The notes: generated by a model from the letters alone, not told the origin. A stretch of DNA of 34,725 nucleotides from an uncultured Oscillospiraceae bacterium (GCA_910589145.1 CAJUSD010000034.1:914-35638), one strand, 5' to 3'. Numbered from the stretch's first letter, positions 23,412 to 31,325 are shown. Translations and numbers: made by a program.

Positions 23412-25079
23412 TTATTTTTTCATGACTGCGCCTTTATTTGCGCTTTCTACCCATTTTGCATACCTTCCCAGCCATCCGGTTTTAATAGAAGGCTCCTTTG
23501 ATGACCAGGATTTTTTCCGCTCTGCCCATTCCTCATCAGAAATATTGGCATGAATCGAATAGTGCGGAATATCTATCTGGATGATATCCCCATCTTTTAA
23601 CAAACCAATCTCCCCGCCTTCGGCAGCTTCCGGGCAGACATGGCCAATTGACGCTCCCCTTGAAGCGCCGGAAAATCTTCCGTCGGTAATCAATGCAACC
23701 GTCTTGTCTAGCTTCATTCCTGCTAGTGCGCTGGTTGGGTTGAGCATTTCACGCATACCGGGGCCGCCTTTTGGACCTTCATAACGGATAACCACGACAT
23801 CGCCATCCACAATCCGGCCATTGTAAATGGCTTCAATTGCCTCATCTTCACTGTCAAATACTCTGGCAGGCCCTGAATGAACCAACATTTCAGGAGCTAC
23901 AGCACTTCTTTTGACAACGCAGCCCTCCTTAGCGATATTTCCCCATAAAACCGCCAAACCTCCGGTTTTAGAATAAGGTTCTTCTACGGTGCGGATGGTT
24001 GAGGTATCACGGTTTACAGCATTTTGAATATTTTCCGCAACAGATTTGCCGGTGACAGTTAATAGGGAAACATCAATCAACCCATGATCTGCCAACTGTT
24101 TCATGACAGCCTGTACCCCTCCGGCAGCATTAAGGTCTTGAATATGGGTTGGCCCTGCCGGGGCAAGATGGCAAAGATTTGGAACAACTTCGCTGACCTC
24201 ATTAAAAGTCTCCAAACTAACAGGAGCCTCAGCCTCATTGGCAATTGCCAGCAAATGAAGAACGCTGTTTGTAGAACATCCCAGTGCCATATCAGTAGCA
24301 ACTGCATTTTTAAAGGCGGCAGAAGTTAAAATATCCCTTGGGCAAATATTTCTCTTTACCAGTTCCATAATCTGCATCCCGGAACGTTTGGCTAATTGGA
24401 TTCTTCCGCTGTGTACTGCTGGAATTGTCCCATTGCCAGGCAGCGCCATTCCAATCGCTTCGCTTAGGCAGTTCATGGAATTAGCAGTATACATCCCGGA
24501 ACAGCTCCCGCATCCAGGGCAGCAGTCCATTTCATACTGTTTCAGTTCGTCTGCGTCAATAAACCCGGCTTTGTAGCTTCCTACTGCTTCAAACATTTTG
24601 CTCAGACTGATTTCTTCCCCGTTATGGCATCCTGCCATCATCGGCCCGCCGCTAATGACAATAGAGGGAATATTTAGACGCGCTGCTGCCATTAACATGG
24701 CAGGGACAATTTTATCACAGTTAGGTATTAACACCAGTCCATCAAAACCGTGGGCTAGTGCCATTGTTTCAATGCTGTCTGCAATCAGTTCACGGCTGGG
24801 AAGGCTGTATTTCATTCCCTGATGTCCCATTGCAATTCCATCGCACACCCCAATAGCTGGAACTAAAATGGGGGTTCCGCCTGACATACTTACACCGGTT
24901 TTGGCAGCAGCGGCGATCTTATCTAAATGAATATGTCCAGGGATAATTTCATTAAAGGCGCTGACCACTCCGATTAAAGGGCGGTTCAGTTCTTCGTCCG
25001 TATAACCCATTGCATAGAATAGGGAACGGTTAGGGGCGCGTTCCGGCCCTTTAATTACGTTTTCACTTCTAAGAGACAT
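23412..25079 (-). CDS. ilvD: Dihydroxy-acid dehydratase
   Basis: An Fe-S enzyme of valine, isoleucine and leucine synthesis that dehydrates 2,3-dihydroxy acids to 2-keto acids. The 555-residue length is normal. Cluster-ligand candidates are Cys121 (IPNCDKI) and a Cys in DCCPGCGSCSGMYTANSMNC near 186-193. The motif GRFSGASRGASIGHVCPEAA lies near the C-terminus. The ATG at 25079 has AGGAGG 8 bases upstream; the frame stays open to 25139, but that overlaps the promoter. No other ilv gene is visible, so it is a single-gene unit here. No T-box sequence is seen upstream. Confidence 0.97.
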   Translation of the reverse strand: MSLRSENVIKGPERAPNRSLFYAMGYTDEELNRPLIGVVSAFNEIIPGHIHLDKIAAAAKTGVSMSGGTPILVPAIGVCDGIAMGHQGMKYSLPSRELIADSIETMALAHGFDGLVLIPNCDKIVPAMLMAAARLNIPSIVISGGPMMAGCHNGEEISLSKMFEAVGSYKAGFIDADELKQYEMDCCPGCGSCSGMYTANSMNCLSEAIGMALPGNGTIPAVHSGRIQLAKRSGMQIMELVKRNICPRDILTSAAFKNAVATDMALGCSTNSVLHLLAIANEAEAPVSLETFNEVSEVVPNLCHLAPAGPTHIQDLNAAGGVQAVMKQLADHGLIDVSLLTVTGKSVAENIQNAVNRDTSTIRTVEEPYSKTGGLAVLWGNIAKEGCVVKRSAVAPEMLVHSGPARVFDSEDEAIEAIYNGRIVDGDVVVIRYEGPKGGPGMREMLNPTSALAGMKLDKTVALITDGRFSGASRGASIGHVCPEAAEGGEIGLLKDGDIIQIDIPHYSIHANISDEEWAERKKSWSSKEPSIKTGWLGRYAKWVESANKGAVMKK

Positions 25080-25137
25080 TATGATACCTCCTAATATATG
25101 CCCAAAGGCTTCTGTATTTTCAACTCTGGTTTCTTCC

Positions 25138-25165
25138 ATTATAGATTATTTTAAAAATTTGTCAA
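25138..25165 (-). promoter_or_regulatory. ilvD promoter
   Basis: Minus strand TTGACA (25160-25165), 16-base spacer, TATAAT (25138-25143): a consensus promoter giving a leader of about 50 bases. Farther upstream, TATACCAA occurs twice 11 bp apart (25235-25255, plus-strand reading), which could be an operator or chance. Confidence 0.75.
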
Positions 25166-25660
25166 CCCTCGTCCAAAAGGGCAGACAACTAAAAATGCTT
25201 AAAAAATAACCCCCTTTCAAACCGGTTGACAATGTTATACCAAAAATATACCAATAGTTACAGTTGAGGAACCTGAAAGACGGCTGCTCCCCATAGGCTA
25301 TTAGAAATAATCGTAGGTATACACGTCTAACTGCTATTTCTTTTTTTCAGTATTTAAATAAAAATTTATGGTCGAAATAACAGAATTAATAATACTTATA
25401 TTTCAATCATATACTGATATAATGAACCCTGTATAAAAAGTGCTGTCATCCAATTCCCCCTATTGCGTGTACAGCCTGTACGTGTAATAGGGGGATCCAA
25501 AACATAAAAATTTAGGTAATAGGGAGCATCTGTTCATTTATTTTGAGCCTCAAAGGGGACAAAAAATACGTTTCTCGTCTGCCGGGTTATATCATACCTA
25601 CGTTTTCTCTATTTGTCAAATATTTTATAAAAAAACAAATATTTTTTGCAAATTTAACGC
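25166..25660. other. Gene-free region between ilvD and the MATE gene
   Basis: I see no credible protein gene here. The region is AT-rich. It holds the TATACCAA direct repeat, a TTGACA at 25225-25230 without a good -10, the extended -10 at 25418-25423, the hairpin at 25456-25494, and a direct repeat TACGTTT(T)CTC near 25567 and 25601. A stretch of A- and T-runs with AAATATTT twice lies at 25619-25655. Confidence 0.6.
25418..25494 (+). ncRNA. Candidate structured RNA with 18-bp hairpin
   Basis: An extended -10 promoter (TG-A-TATAAT, 25415-25423) lies about 30 bases before a hairpin whose arms 25456-25473 and 25477-25494 pair at all 18 positions around the loop GCC. Three pairs are G-U on the plus strand and would be A-C mismatches on the minus strand. 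So the structure is meaningful only as a rightward RNA. No T-run follows directly, so the 3' end is unknown and the RNA may extend toward the MATE gene. I recognise no known family. Confidence 0.4.
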
Positions 25661-25742
25661 TTGACTTTTCCTTAAAATGCAAGTAGTATAGTTCAGACCT
25701 TCATTTCTACAGTTTGCATTTCAATCAAACGCCGGTTACGGC
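25661..25742 (+). promoter_or_regulatory. MATE gene promoter and leader hairpin
   Basis: TTGACT (25661-25666), 17-base spacer, TAGTAT (25684-25689). In the leader, GCCG-GTTA-CGGC (25731-25742) forms a tight hairpin ending one base before the AGAAAGG ribosome site, where it could affect translation. Confidence 0.55.
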
Positions 25743-25754
25743 AAGAAAGGTTAA

Positions 25755-27107
25755 GTGATTTTTTTGGTCAGGGATATGACACAGGGCAGCCCTTTGAAAC
25801 TCATTTTAGGATTTGCCATTCCTATGGCAATCGGAAATATTTTCCAACAGCTTTATAGTATGGCAGATACCATTATTGTGGGAAAATTTGTTGGAGTGGA
25901 TGCACTGGCAGCAGTTGGCTCCACGGGTTCTTTGAATTTCCTGATTCTCGGCTTTGTCCTGGGGATTTGCAGCGGCTTTACCATCCCTATTTCCCAATGT
26001 TTTGGTGCAGAGGATATGAAAGGTATGCGCCGCTGTGTTGCAAATTCTATCTACCTGTGCTTTGCCATTACAGGACTGCTTACTATAATCACCCTGCTGT
26101 TTACTCGTCAGTTTTTACAATGGATGCACACTCCTGAGGACATCTTTCAAGGTGCATACGACTATATCATTGTTATCTTTGGCGGGATGTTTGCAATGAT
26201 GCTGTATAATCTTCTCTCTGGTTTTCTCCGCGCCTTGGGGGACAGCCGGACGCCATTGCTTTTCCTGATTGTATCTTCTATTGTAAATATTATACTGGAT
26301 TTGGTATTTATCCTGATGTTCCATACAGGGGTAGCGGGGGCAGCATGGGCAACCGTTATTTCCCAGATAGTTTCCGGGGTTCTATGTTTGGTCTACATTA
26401 TAAAAAGGTTCCCGGTTCTTCATTTGGATAAAGACGATATGACTGTTGATACTAAAACAATGGTTCGTCTGGCACGGAATGGAATTCCTATGGCGCTCCA
26501 ATTCTCCATTACGGCAGTAGGCAGCATTGTAATACAAACAGCTGTAAATACATTAGGCTCTGCAGTTGTTGCAGCCATCACTGCCGCTGGAAAAGTCCAA
26601 AACCTGGTAACACAGCCCATGGACTCCCTAGGGGCAACTGCCGCTACCTACTGCGGACAAAATTTGGGCGCACAAAAGGTGGATCGTATCCATCAGGGGT
26701 TCCGTAAATTTGTTATGGTTTCAACCATTTATGCTATATTCTGTATGGTCGTTGTGATGCTGTTTGGTTCTACCATTTCCCTGCTCTTTGTAGATAAGTC
26801 TGAAACAGCGATTTTGGAACTGATTAAACAATATTTAATTTGGAATGGGGCTTTCTTTATTCCTTTGGCTCTTATCTTTATTTTCCGAAATGGACTCCAG
26901 GGAATGGGATTTGGATTTTCCGCTATGCTGGCTGGGATCTGTGAAATGATAGCGCGTTCTGCAGTTGCCTTTACTTTAATAAAACCTTTGGGTTTTACAG
27001 GTGCCTGCCTTTCCAATCCTGCGGCATGGATTGCTGCCGACCTGCTCCTTATCCCTATGTACTTCCATGTTATACGGATTCTCGACACCAAGTTTAAGGC
27101 AAAATAA
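25755..27107 (+). CDS. MATE family efflux transporter
   Basis: A 450-residue membrane protein with two MatE repeats and about 12 helices. The start MTQGSPLKLILGFAIPMAIGN and the segments SMADTIIVGKFVGVDALAA and GFLRALGDSRTPL are typical of clostridial MATE proteins, which use Na+ or H+ gradients to export cationic compounds or drugs. The second repeat has the matching AAGKVQNLVTQPMDSLGATA. The substrate is unknown. The start is uncertain among GTG 25755, TTG 25764 and ATG 25776; AGAAAGG at 25744-25750 best supports one of the first two. It converges on the YitT gene with 14 bases between stops. Confidence 0.93.
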   Translation: MIFLVRDMTQGSPLKLILGFAIPMAIGNIFQQLYSMADTIIVGKFVGVDALAAVGSTGSLNFLILGFVLGICSGFTIPISQCFGAEDMKGMRRCVANSIYLCFAITGLLTIITLLFTRQFLQWMHTPEDIFQGAYDYIIVIFGGMFAMMLYNLLSGFLRALGDSRTPLLFLIVSSIVNIILDLVFILMFHTGVAGAAWATVISQIVSGVLCLVYIIKRFPVLHLDKDDMTVDTKTMVRLARNGIPMALQFSITAVGSIVIQTAVNTLGSAVVAAITAAGKVQNLVTQPMDSLGATAATYCGQNLGAQKVDRIHQGFRKFVMVSTIYAIFCMVVVMLFGSTISLLFVDKSETAILELIKQYLIWNGAFFIPLALIFIFRNGLQGMGFGFSAMLAGICEMIARSAVAFTLIKPLGFTGACLSNPAAWIAADLLLIPMYFHVIRILDTKFKAK

Positions 27108-27121
27108 CCAGTAACTTTCAT

Positions 27122-27793
27122 TTACATATCTTCTGAAGGGGAGGCTGTCTGTTTGGCAACGGACGGCTTCCCCTTTCCCACAGTTTGTACAAAATCAATC
27201 AAAAAAGAGGAAAATGTAACTGTTATCAGGGAGAACGCAATTCTTTGAAATGGGATGTAAGTTAGGGAAAGAATAAGAACTGTAATATCTGTTGCAAGGT
27301 ATGCTCTTGAAATCCGGCAATGGGTAAGTTTGGAGATAACCAGTGCCAAGGCATCATCCCCGCCGCTTGAACCACCCTGGCGGATAATAATACCACAGCC
27401 AATTCCAACAAATAAACCTCCAACCAGCGCCGCCACAAGTGGGTGACTGGATAAATTTGGGAGTACTGGCGGGAAGGATTCCCATAAACGGGAAAACCCC
27501 GCAAAGCACAGGGTAGAAAAAATAGAGGTTTTCAGGAAGTCCTTTCCTAAAAACCGGAAGCCTAACAGATAACAAACTGTATCCAATATAGGGGAAAGAA
27601 TAGATGGAGATAGGCCGATCCAATGATTTAAAAAAAGCAGCATTCCCAAAACACCGCCTTCTGTAATCCCAGTTTGCCGGTGGATATTGTAGATACCAAA
27701 GGAGAGGATGGCAGAACCGAACAGAATGAGAAGGACTTTTGGAAGCGGAAACAGCCGTCGGCGTTCCTGGGAGATGTGCGCTAAAAAAGACAT
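27122..27793 (-). CDS. YitT family membrane protein
   Basis: A 223-residue protein with about five to six hydrophobic helices. The pattern IYNIHRQTGITEGGVLGMLLFLNHWIG and GCGIIIRQGGSSGGDDALAL matches the YitT/YczE-type membrane proteins (DUF161), whose transport or other role is unclear. The usual C-terminal DUF2179 cytoplasmic domain is missing, so this is a short form. The ATG at 27793 follows GAGG by about 9 bases. Its last codons also form the terminator of the convergent MATE gene. It has its own promoter. Confidence 0.88.
   Translation of the reverse strand: MSFLAHISQERRRLFPLPKVLLILFGSAILSFGIYNIHRQTGITEGGVLGMLLFLNHWIGLSPSILSPILDTVCYLLGFRFLGKDFLKTSIFSTLCFAGFSRLWESFPPVLPNLSSHPLVAALVGGLFVGIGCGIIIRQGGSSGGDDALALVISKLTHCRISRAYLATDITVLILSLTYIPFQRIAFSLITVTFSSFLIDFVQTVGKGKPSVAKQTASPSEDM
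27138..27173 (+). terminator. MATE terminator embedded in the yitT-type coding end
   Basis: Arms 27138-27152 and 27159-27173 pair at all 15 positions on the plus-strand RNA, using G-U pairs, around the loop TTGGCA. The same positions give A-C mismatches on the minus strand. Only three T residues follow, so termination strength is uncertain. Confidence 0.55.
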
Positions 27794-27827
27794 CAAGAAT
27801 TACCTCGTTTCTAAAAATATATATCTT

Positions 27828-27857
27828 AGTCTATCCTCTAAAGAGAGGAAAAGTCAA
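27828..27857 (-). promoter_or_regulatory. Promoter of the YitT gene with spacer palindrome
   Basis: Minus strand TTGACT (27852-27857), 18-base spacer, TAGACT (27828-27833). The palindrome CCTCT-AAAG-AGAGG (27835-27848) fills the spacer and could be an operator. Confidence 0.45.
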
Positions 27858-27979
27858 GAGCCAAAATTGCTTTCTATTATGAGACGATAAAAATACTCCT
27901 TTTACCGCAAAAATAATCAGTAGTAAAATATACTGGCGGCATATTCGGGATGTTGTTGCTTCTTTTGGAGCTAGATTAC

Positions 27980-28214
27980 AAAAGCCCCCTTGTTTGGAAG
28001 GAGGCTTTTACTTTATTTTGGTTTATGCCATGAATCTGGGGTTTACGTTTTCGCTTAGCTGGGAGTAAATATTCGAGAATATAGAATTCGCTAGGTTGAA
28101 AAAGCCCTCTTGCTCCCCCTGGATATGTTTTATAAAAGCTGGACTTAGTGTTCCCGTGAAGGTTGTTTGGCTTCGCAAACGGGCTTTTTCTTCTATTTTT
28201 TCCCTTTTTAGGGA
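27980..28214. other. Gene-free region with several hairpins (27.9-28.35 kb)
   Basis: AAAAGCCCCCTT/AAGGAGGCTTTT (27980-27991, 27998-28009) is terminator-like on both strands. GAAAAAGCCC (28098-28107) pairs with GGGCTTTTTC (28181-28190), with TTGC/GCAA pairing inside it, closing a structure of about 93 bases followed by a T-rich tract on the plus strand. TCCCT-TTTT-AGGGA (28201-28214) is followed by TGTTTTTTG. A 73-codon frame on the minus strand (28023-28244) covers the long stem and is probably not a gene. Confidence 0.5.
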
Positions 28215-28251
28215 TGTTTTTTGTGGGTATGGGGTATTTCGCACCTTGCAG

Positions 28252-28306
28252 GTTCAGCTCAGCAAAGCTGAACTGGCGACCAGGAACTTTTGAGGAGCGT
28301 AGCTCC
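28252..28306. repeat. REP-like double hairpin
   Basis: GTTCAGCT-CAGCAA-AGCTGAAC (28252-28273) is a perfect 8-bp stem, followed by TGGCGACCAGG and then GGAGC-GTA-GCTCC (28294-28306). A related, covarying copy of the first part lies at 23336-23365 (CAGTT/AACTG stem, then GGCGGCTAGG). It lies about 50-100 bases past the ABC ATPase gene stop. Confidence 0.5.
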
Positions 28307-28354
28307 GCTGCACTCCCCTAGGACCTTCAAACCTTTTTAATTTAACCTTGGGTT

Positions 28355-29077
28355 TTACAATACTTTAGACAGAAAATCTTTTAATCTTGGGTGCTGTGGA
28401 TTGGCAAAAAACGCATTGGGCTCATTCTGTTCCACAATTACACCGCCGTCCATAAAGAGCACTCTTGTACCAACTTCCCTTGCAAATCCCATCTCATGCG
28501 TAACAACAACCATCGTCATTCCTTCATCTGCCAGTTCCCGCATCAATTCCAGCACTTCCCCTACCATTTCAGGATCCAATGCGCTGGTTGGTTCGTCAAA
28601 CAGGATAACATCTGGGTTCATTGCTAAAGCCCTAACAATTGCGATCCTCTGTTTTTGCCCGCCGGAGATGCTGCTGGGATACACATTCGCCTTGTCTGAC
28701 AGCCCGATTCGTTCCAGCAGTTTCCGCGCTTTTGCTTCTGCTTCTTCTTTTGTCTGCCGCTTTAATGTCACAGGAGCCAGCGTAATATTTTGTAAAACAG
28801 TTAAGTGTGGAAACAGGTTGAAATGCTGAAAAACCATGCCCATTTTGCAGCGTATTGCGTCAATATTGGTGCCCTTTGCAGTAATATTATTCCCCTCAAA
28901 CCAAATTTCCCCGCCTGTAGGGGATTCCAATAAATTCAAACAACGCAGGAAGGTAGACTTTCCCGAACCAGAGGGCCCAATTACAACAACTTTTTCGCCT
29001 TTCTGAATTGTCTCAGTAATTCCATTTAAAACAATGTTGTCTCCAAACTGTTTGGTAAGGTTTTTAACTTCTATCAC
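28355..29077 (-). CDS. Polar amino acid ABC transporter ATP-binding protein
   Basis: The 240-residue length equals that of GlnQ/HisP-type ATPases. Walker A is GPSGSGKST, the Q-loop is in VFQHFNLFPHLTVL, the ABC signature is SSISGGQKQR, Walker B is VILFDEPTSALD, and the switch His is in VVTHEMGFA. It energises import of an amino acid with the permease and binding protein encoded just upstream. The start is GTG 29077, with GGAGG 10 bases upstream. It overlaps the permease gene by 14 bases, so it is translationally coupled. It is the third gene of the operon. Confidence 0.96.
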   Translation of the reverse strand: MIEVKNLTKQFGDNIVLNGITETIQKGEKVVVIGPSGSGKSTFLRCLNLLESPTGGEIWFEGNNITAKGTNIDAIRCKMGMVFQHFNLFPHLTVLQNITLAPVTLKRQTKEEAEAKARKLLERIGLSDKANVYPSSISGGQKQRIAIVRALAMNPDVILFDEPTSALDPEMVGEVLELMRELADEGMTMVVVTHEMGFAREVGTRVLFMDGGVIVEQNEPNAFFANPQHPRLKDFLSKVL

Positions 29078-29735
29078 TTTTCGCCAGCCTCCTTTCCAAA
29101 CGGCTGAAAATCTTTTCCAGCCCAAGGGTCATTATTAGATAAATAAGGGCTACTGTAAAAAGCGGCACCCATGGATTATAAGTGGCGTTGCGGATCATAT
29201 CCCCAGCCTTAGTCAGATCAGTAACAGCAATAAAGCTTGCCACTGATGTTTCTTTAATCAGTGCAATAAATTCACTGGTGTAGGTGGGCAGTACTGCTTT
29301 AATGGCTTGGGGCAGGATGATTTTCCATAAGGTCTGGCTGTAAGAAAGACCCAAAGAACGCCCGGCCTCCATTTGGCCCTTGTCTACCCCCTGAATCCCT
29401 GCCCGGAAAATTTCGGTGCAATATGCACCAGAGTTTATCCCAAAGGCAAGGCTGGCCACCATAATTTCATTTTTACCGGAAAAGATTACAAAGCCGAATA
29501 TCATTAACTGTGTCACCATAGGAACTCCGCGGATAATCGTAGTATACAAGTTTGCAAACCACCGCAGGGGCTTGATGGTAGATATTTTCATCAGTGCAAA
29601 CAAACACCCCAGAATTGTTCCTATAATGATAGCAAAGAAAGCAATCTCAATGGTTTTTCCCAAACCGCTGAGGATAACTTTCCATCCCTCGTTGGCAATC
29701 AACACCCGATTGATTACCTGAAAAAAATTGTTCAT
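29064..29735 (-). CDS. Polar amino acid ABC transporter permease
   Basis: A 223-residue membrane protein of the HisMQ/GlnP type with about five helices. It has the family's early segment TIEIAFFAIIIGTILGCLFALM, IRGVPMVTQLM, and the EAA loop: EAGRSLGLSYSQTLWKIILPQA. The start is ATG 29735, preceded by GGGAGGG; the frame is open to 29783, but that ATG lies inside the intercistronic hairpin. As a single permease gene it probably forms a homodimer. It sits between the binding protein gene and the ATPase gene. Confidence 0.93.
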   Translation of the reverse strand: MNNFFQVINRVLIANEGWKVILSGLGKTIEIAFFAIIIGTILGCLFALMKISTIKPLRWFANLYTTIIRGVPMVTQLMIFGFVIFSGKNEIMVASLAFGINSGAYCTEIFRAGIQGVDKGQMEAGRSLGLSYSQTLWKIILPQAIKAVLPTYTSEFIALIKETSVASFIAVTDLTKAGDMIRNATYNPWVPLFTVALIYLIMTLGLEKIFSRLERRLAKSDRS

Positions 29736-29773
29736 TCCGAATTGATGCCCTCCCTCTGCAAATATGCCAATAA

Positions 29774-29792
29774 GGACGGCCAAAGGCCGTCC
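29774..29792 (-). other. Intercistronic hairpin in the ABC operon
   Basis: GGACGGCC-AAA-GGCCGTCC: a perfect 8-bp GC-rich stem between the binding-protein stop (29819) and the permease start (29735). Without a T-run it is probably an mRNA stabiliser or partial attenuator that keeps binding protein in excess over permease, a common arrangement in such operons. Confidence 0.65.
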
Positions 29793-29818
29793 CTAAAACA
29801 GCGGATATCCAAAAACTT

Positions 29819-30610
29819 TTATTTTCTATAAATGATTACCTGTTTAGAAGTAAAATAGGTATTAGAAAAACTTACTTCTTGTAAACGTTCCTCTGTAACA
29901 GTCATACCTGCGGCAATCATATCAATATTGCCGGACTGAAGGGCCATAATTAAACCGTCAAAAGCCATGTTGGTAACTTCCAGTTTCTTCCCGTTATCTG
30001 CTGCAATCTCCCGGCACATAGCAATGTCAAAACCTACTACATCGGTTCCGTCTAGAAATTCAAAGGGAGGGAATTCTGCATTGGTGCCCATTTTAACAAT
30101 GTCCGTATTATTTGCGGACTTGTCTTCTAATTCTTTCCATTTGCCTGAAGCAATGGTGTCAAGCAGGGTATTATAGGTATCACCCTGCTGTAATTTTTCC
30201 AGAGATGCATTGATTTGTTCCAATAAAGCAGTATCGTCTTTACGTACTGCAATGGCGTATTCCTCAGCTTCCAGGCCGGGATCAAAAATGGTAAAGGTAT
30301 CGTTTTCAGCAACAATAGATTTAGCGGGAAGTTCGTCAATAATGATACAGTCAATATTGCCTGCTTTCAGCGCCAGTGCCGCATCCATACCAGAACGGTA
30401 TCCTTTTACATTGTTGGCGGCGTCGCTGCTGTTATCTTTGGCAATGCCTTCTCCTGTTGTACCGGACTGCACACCGATTTTCAGATTTGCGATGTCTGCC
30501 ATACTGGAAATTTCAATTTTTGGCAGGTCGTTTCCGCTGCATCCTGCCAGCATGCCGGCGGAAATGACTGCCGCCATAAAAAATGCCCCTGCTTTTTTTA
30601 ACATATTCAT
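29819..30610 (-). CDS. Amino acid ABC transporter binding lipoprotein, halves in permuted order
   Basis: A 263-residue lipoprotein (lipobox LAGC, Cys at about residue 24). It belongs to the SBP_bac_3 periplasmic-binding fold, but the order is swapped. Residues 36-155 read like the second half of a normal protein: MADIANLKIGVQSGTTGE, ALALKAGNIDCIIID, EEYAIAVRKDD, LEKLQQGDTYNTLLDTI. Residues 170-263 read like the first half: VKMGTNAEFPPFEFLDG, VVGFDIAMCREIA, MAFDGLIMALQSGNIDMIAAGMT, FTSKQVIIYRK at the very end. Normally the latter comes first. So the domain appears circularly permuted, yet all parts are present. GGAGG lies 7 bases before the ATG. It is the first operon gene, under an ARG-box promoter. 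Confidence 0.9.
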   Translation of the reverse strand: MNMLKKAGAFFMAAVISAGMLAGCSGNDLPKIEISSMADIANLKIGVQSGTTGEGIAKDNSSDAANNVKGYRSGMDAALALKAGNIDCIIIDELPAKSIVAENDTFTIFDPGLEAEEYAIAVRKDDTALLEQINASLEKLQQGDTYNTLLDTIASGKWKELEDKSANNTDIVKMGTNAEFPPFEFLDGTDVVGFDIAMCREIAADNGKKLEVTNMAFDGLIMALQSGNIDMIAAGMTVTEERLQEVSFSNTYFTSKQVIIYRK

Positions 30611-30670
30611 GATAATTCCTCCAATATCAGTTTGCGGGATGCCCCCATCGGGAAGCCTTCCTGCGTGAAT

Positions 30671-30699
30671 AATATATCATACAACATACGCAAATGCAA
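30671..30699 (-). promoter_or_regulatory. ABC operon promoter
   Basis: Minus strand TTGCAT (30694-30699), 17-base spacer, TATATT (30671-30676) with a TGA extension, about 60 bases before the binding-protein ATG. Confidence 0.7.
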
Positions 30700-30718
30700 G
30701 GGATTTTCGGGGGGTTTT

Positions 30719-30732
30719 TGAATTTTTATTCA
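30719..30732 (-). promoter_or_regulatory. Perfect ARG box (ArgR/AhrC operator)
   Basis: TGAATAAAAATTCA on the minus strand matches the ArgR/AhrC consensus TGAATWWWWATTCA at every position. A second, imperfect TGAATGAGAATGAA overlaps it upstream by about one helical turn. It lies 19 bases upstream of the -35 box of the ABC operon. Confidence 0.65.
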
Positions 30733-30820
30733 TTCTCATTCATATTAACTACAATATCAAGGTTCTGAAATGATTTTTTGCCTAAACTGCTGCTGCATTT
30801 CCCATATAATGGCGGATTAT

Positions 30821-31072
30821 TTAGGCAAGAGCTGAAGAACTGGAACTTTCAGGTTCAGCAACAAGAAATACCGTATACACTGATGATTGGAAAATTACCA
30901 TTGGCTTTTTTGCCCCTGCCCTTCGCATAGAAATCGGCAACAGACCGTTTCCCATAAATATTCCGCTGAAATCCGGTCTGTAATCTTTATTTAAAATTAT
31001 TTCAAGTTCTGCTTTTGTACGACATTTGATATTTGACACTGGCCGCCCATCCAGGTCTGTAACATACAGGAA
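30821..31072 (-). pseudogene. Possible gene fragment of unknown origin
   Basis: A leftward frame without a convincing start reads FLYVTDLDGRPVSNIKCRTK, then DYRPDFSGIFMGNGLLPISM and ends in a Ser-rich tail. It has protein-like composition, but an upstream in-frame TGA and no ribosome site, so it is most likely a 3' fragment of a lost gene. The stop lies in the right arm of a 9-bp perfect inverted repeat (30778-30786 and 30820-30828). I do not recognise the family. The region to 31,340 holds no confident gene. Confidence 0.3.
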
Positions 31073-31120
31073 TCATACCGGATATTCATGTCAATGATCT
31101 AAATGCTTTTTCAGACTGTT

Positions 31121-31152
31121 CCAGATAATATTCTTTTAAATTTATTATCTGG
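31121..31152 (+). terminator. Orphan terminator on the plus strand
   Basis: CCAGATAATA (31121-31130) pairs perfectly with TATTATCTGG (31143-31152), followed by CTTTTTC. It points rightward, but no rightward gene precedes it, which fits a decayed neighbourhood. Confidence 0.6.
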
Positions 31153-31325
31153 CTTTTTCTTCAAGAGTGTTTCTTCGGTTTGGCTAGGGCTTAAGGTTGA
31201 TATTAATGTTGGAGATACCGATATCTGCGGTTGTGGGCTGCATCCTGAAACGCAAAAGATTGAAATAACTCAAATAGTAAAAAATATCTTTTAGTTTTAC
31301 CTCATTATATCATATGTGGTACAGC

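Noticed and set aside
25166..25400. Possible T-box or other known riboswitch upstream of ilvD
   Set aside because: The ilvD promoter lies at 25138-25165, so this DNA is upstream of the transcript. No T-box consensus or other known aptamer motif was seen.
28023..28244. A 73-codon leftward frame between the YitT and ABC genes
   Set aside because: It lies over a long inverted repeat (28098-28190), lacks a ribosome site, and its composition does not look like a conserved protein.
31103..31294. A rightward 63-codon frame ending in GCGLHPETQKIEI-like sequence
   Set aside because: It begins before and runs through a terminator hairpin (31121-31152) and has no ribosome site. The C-terminal part could be a fossil, but I cannot match it to a family.
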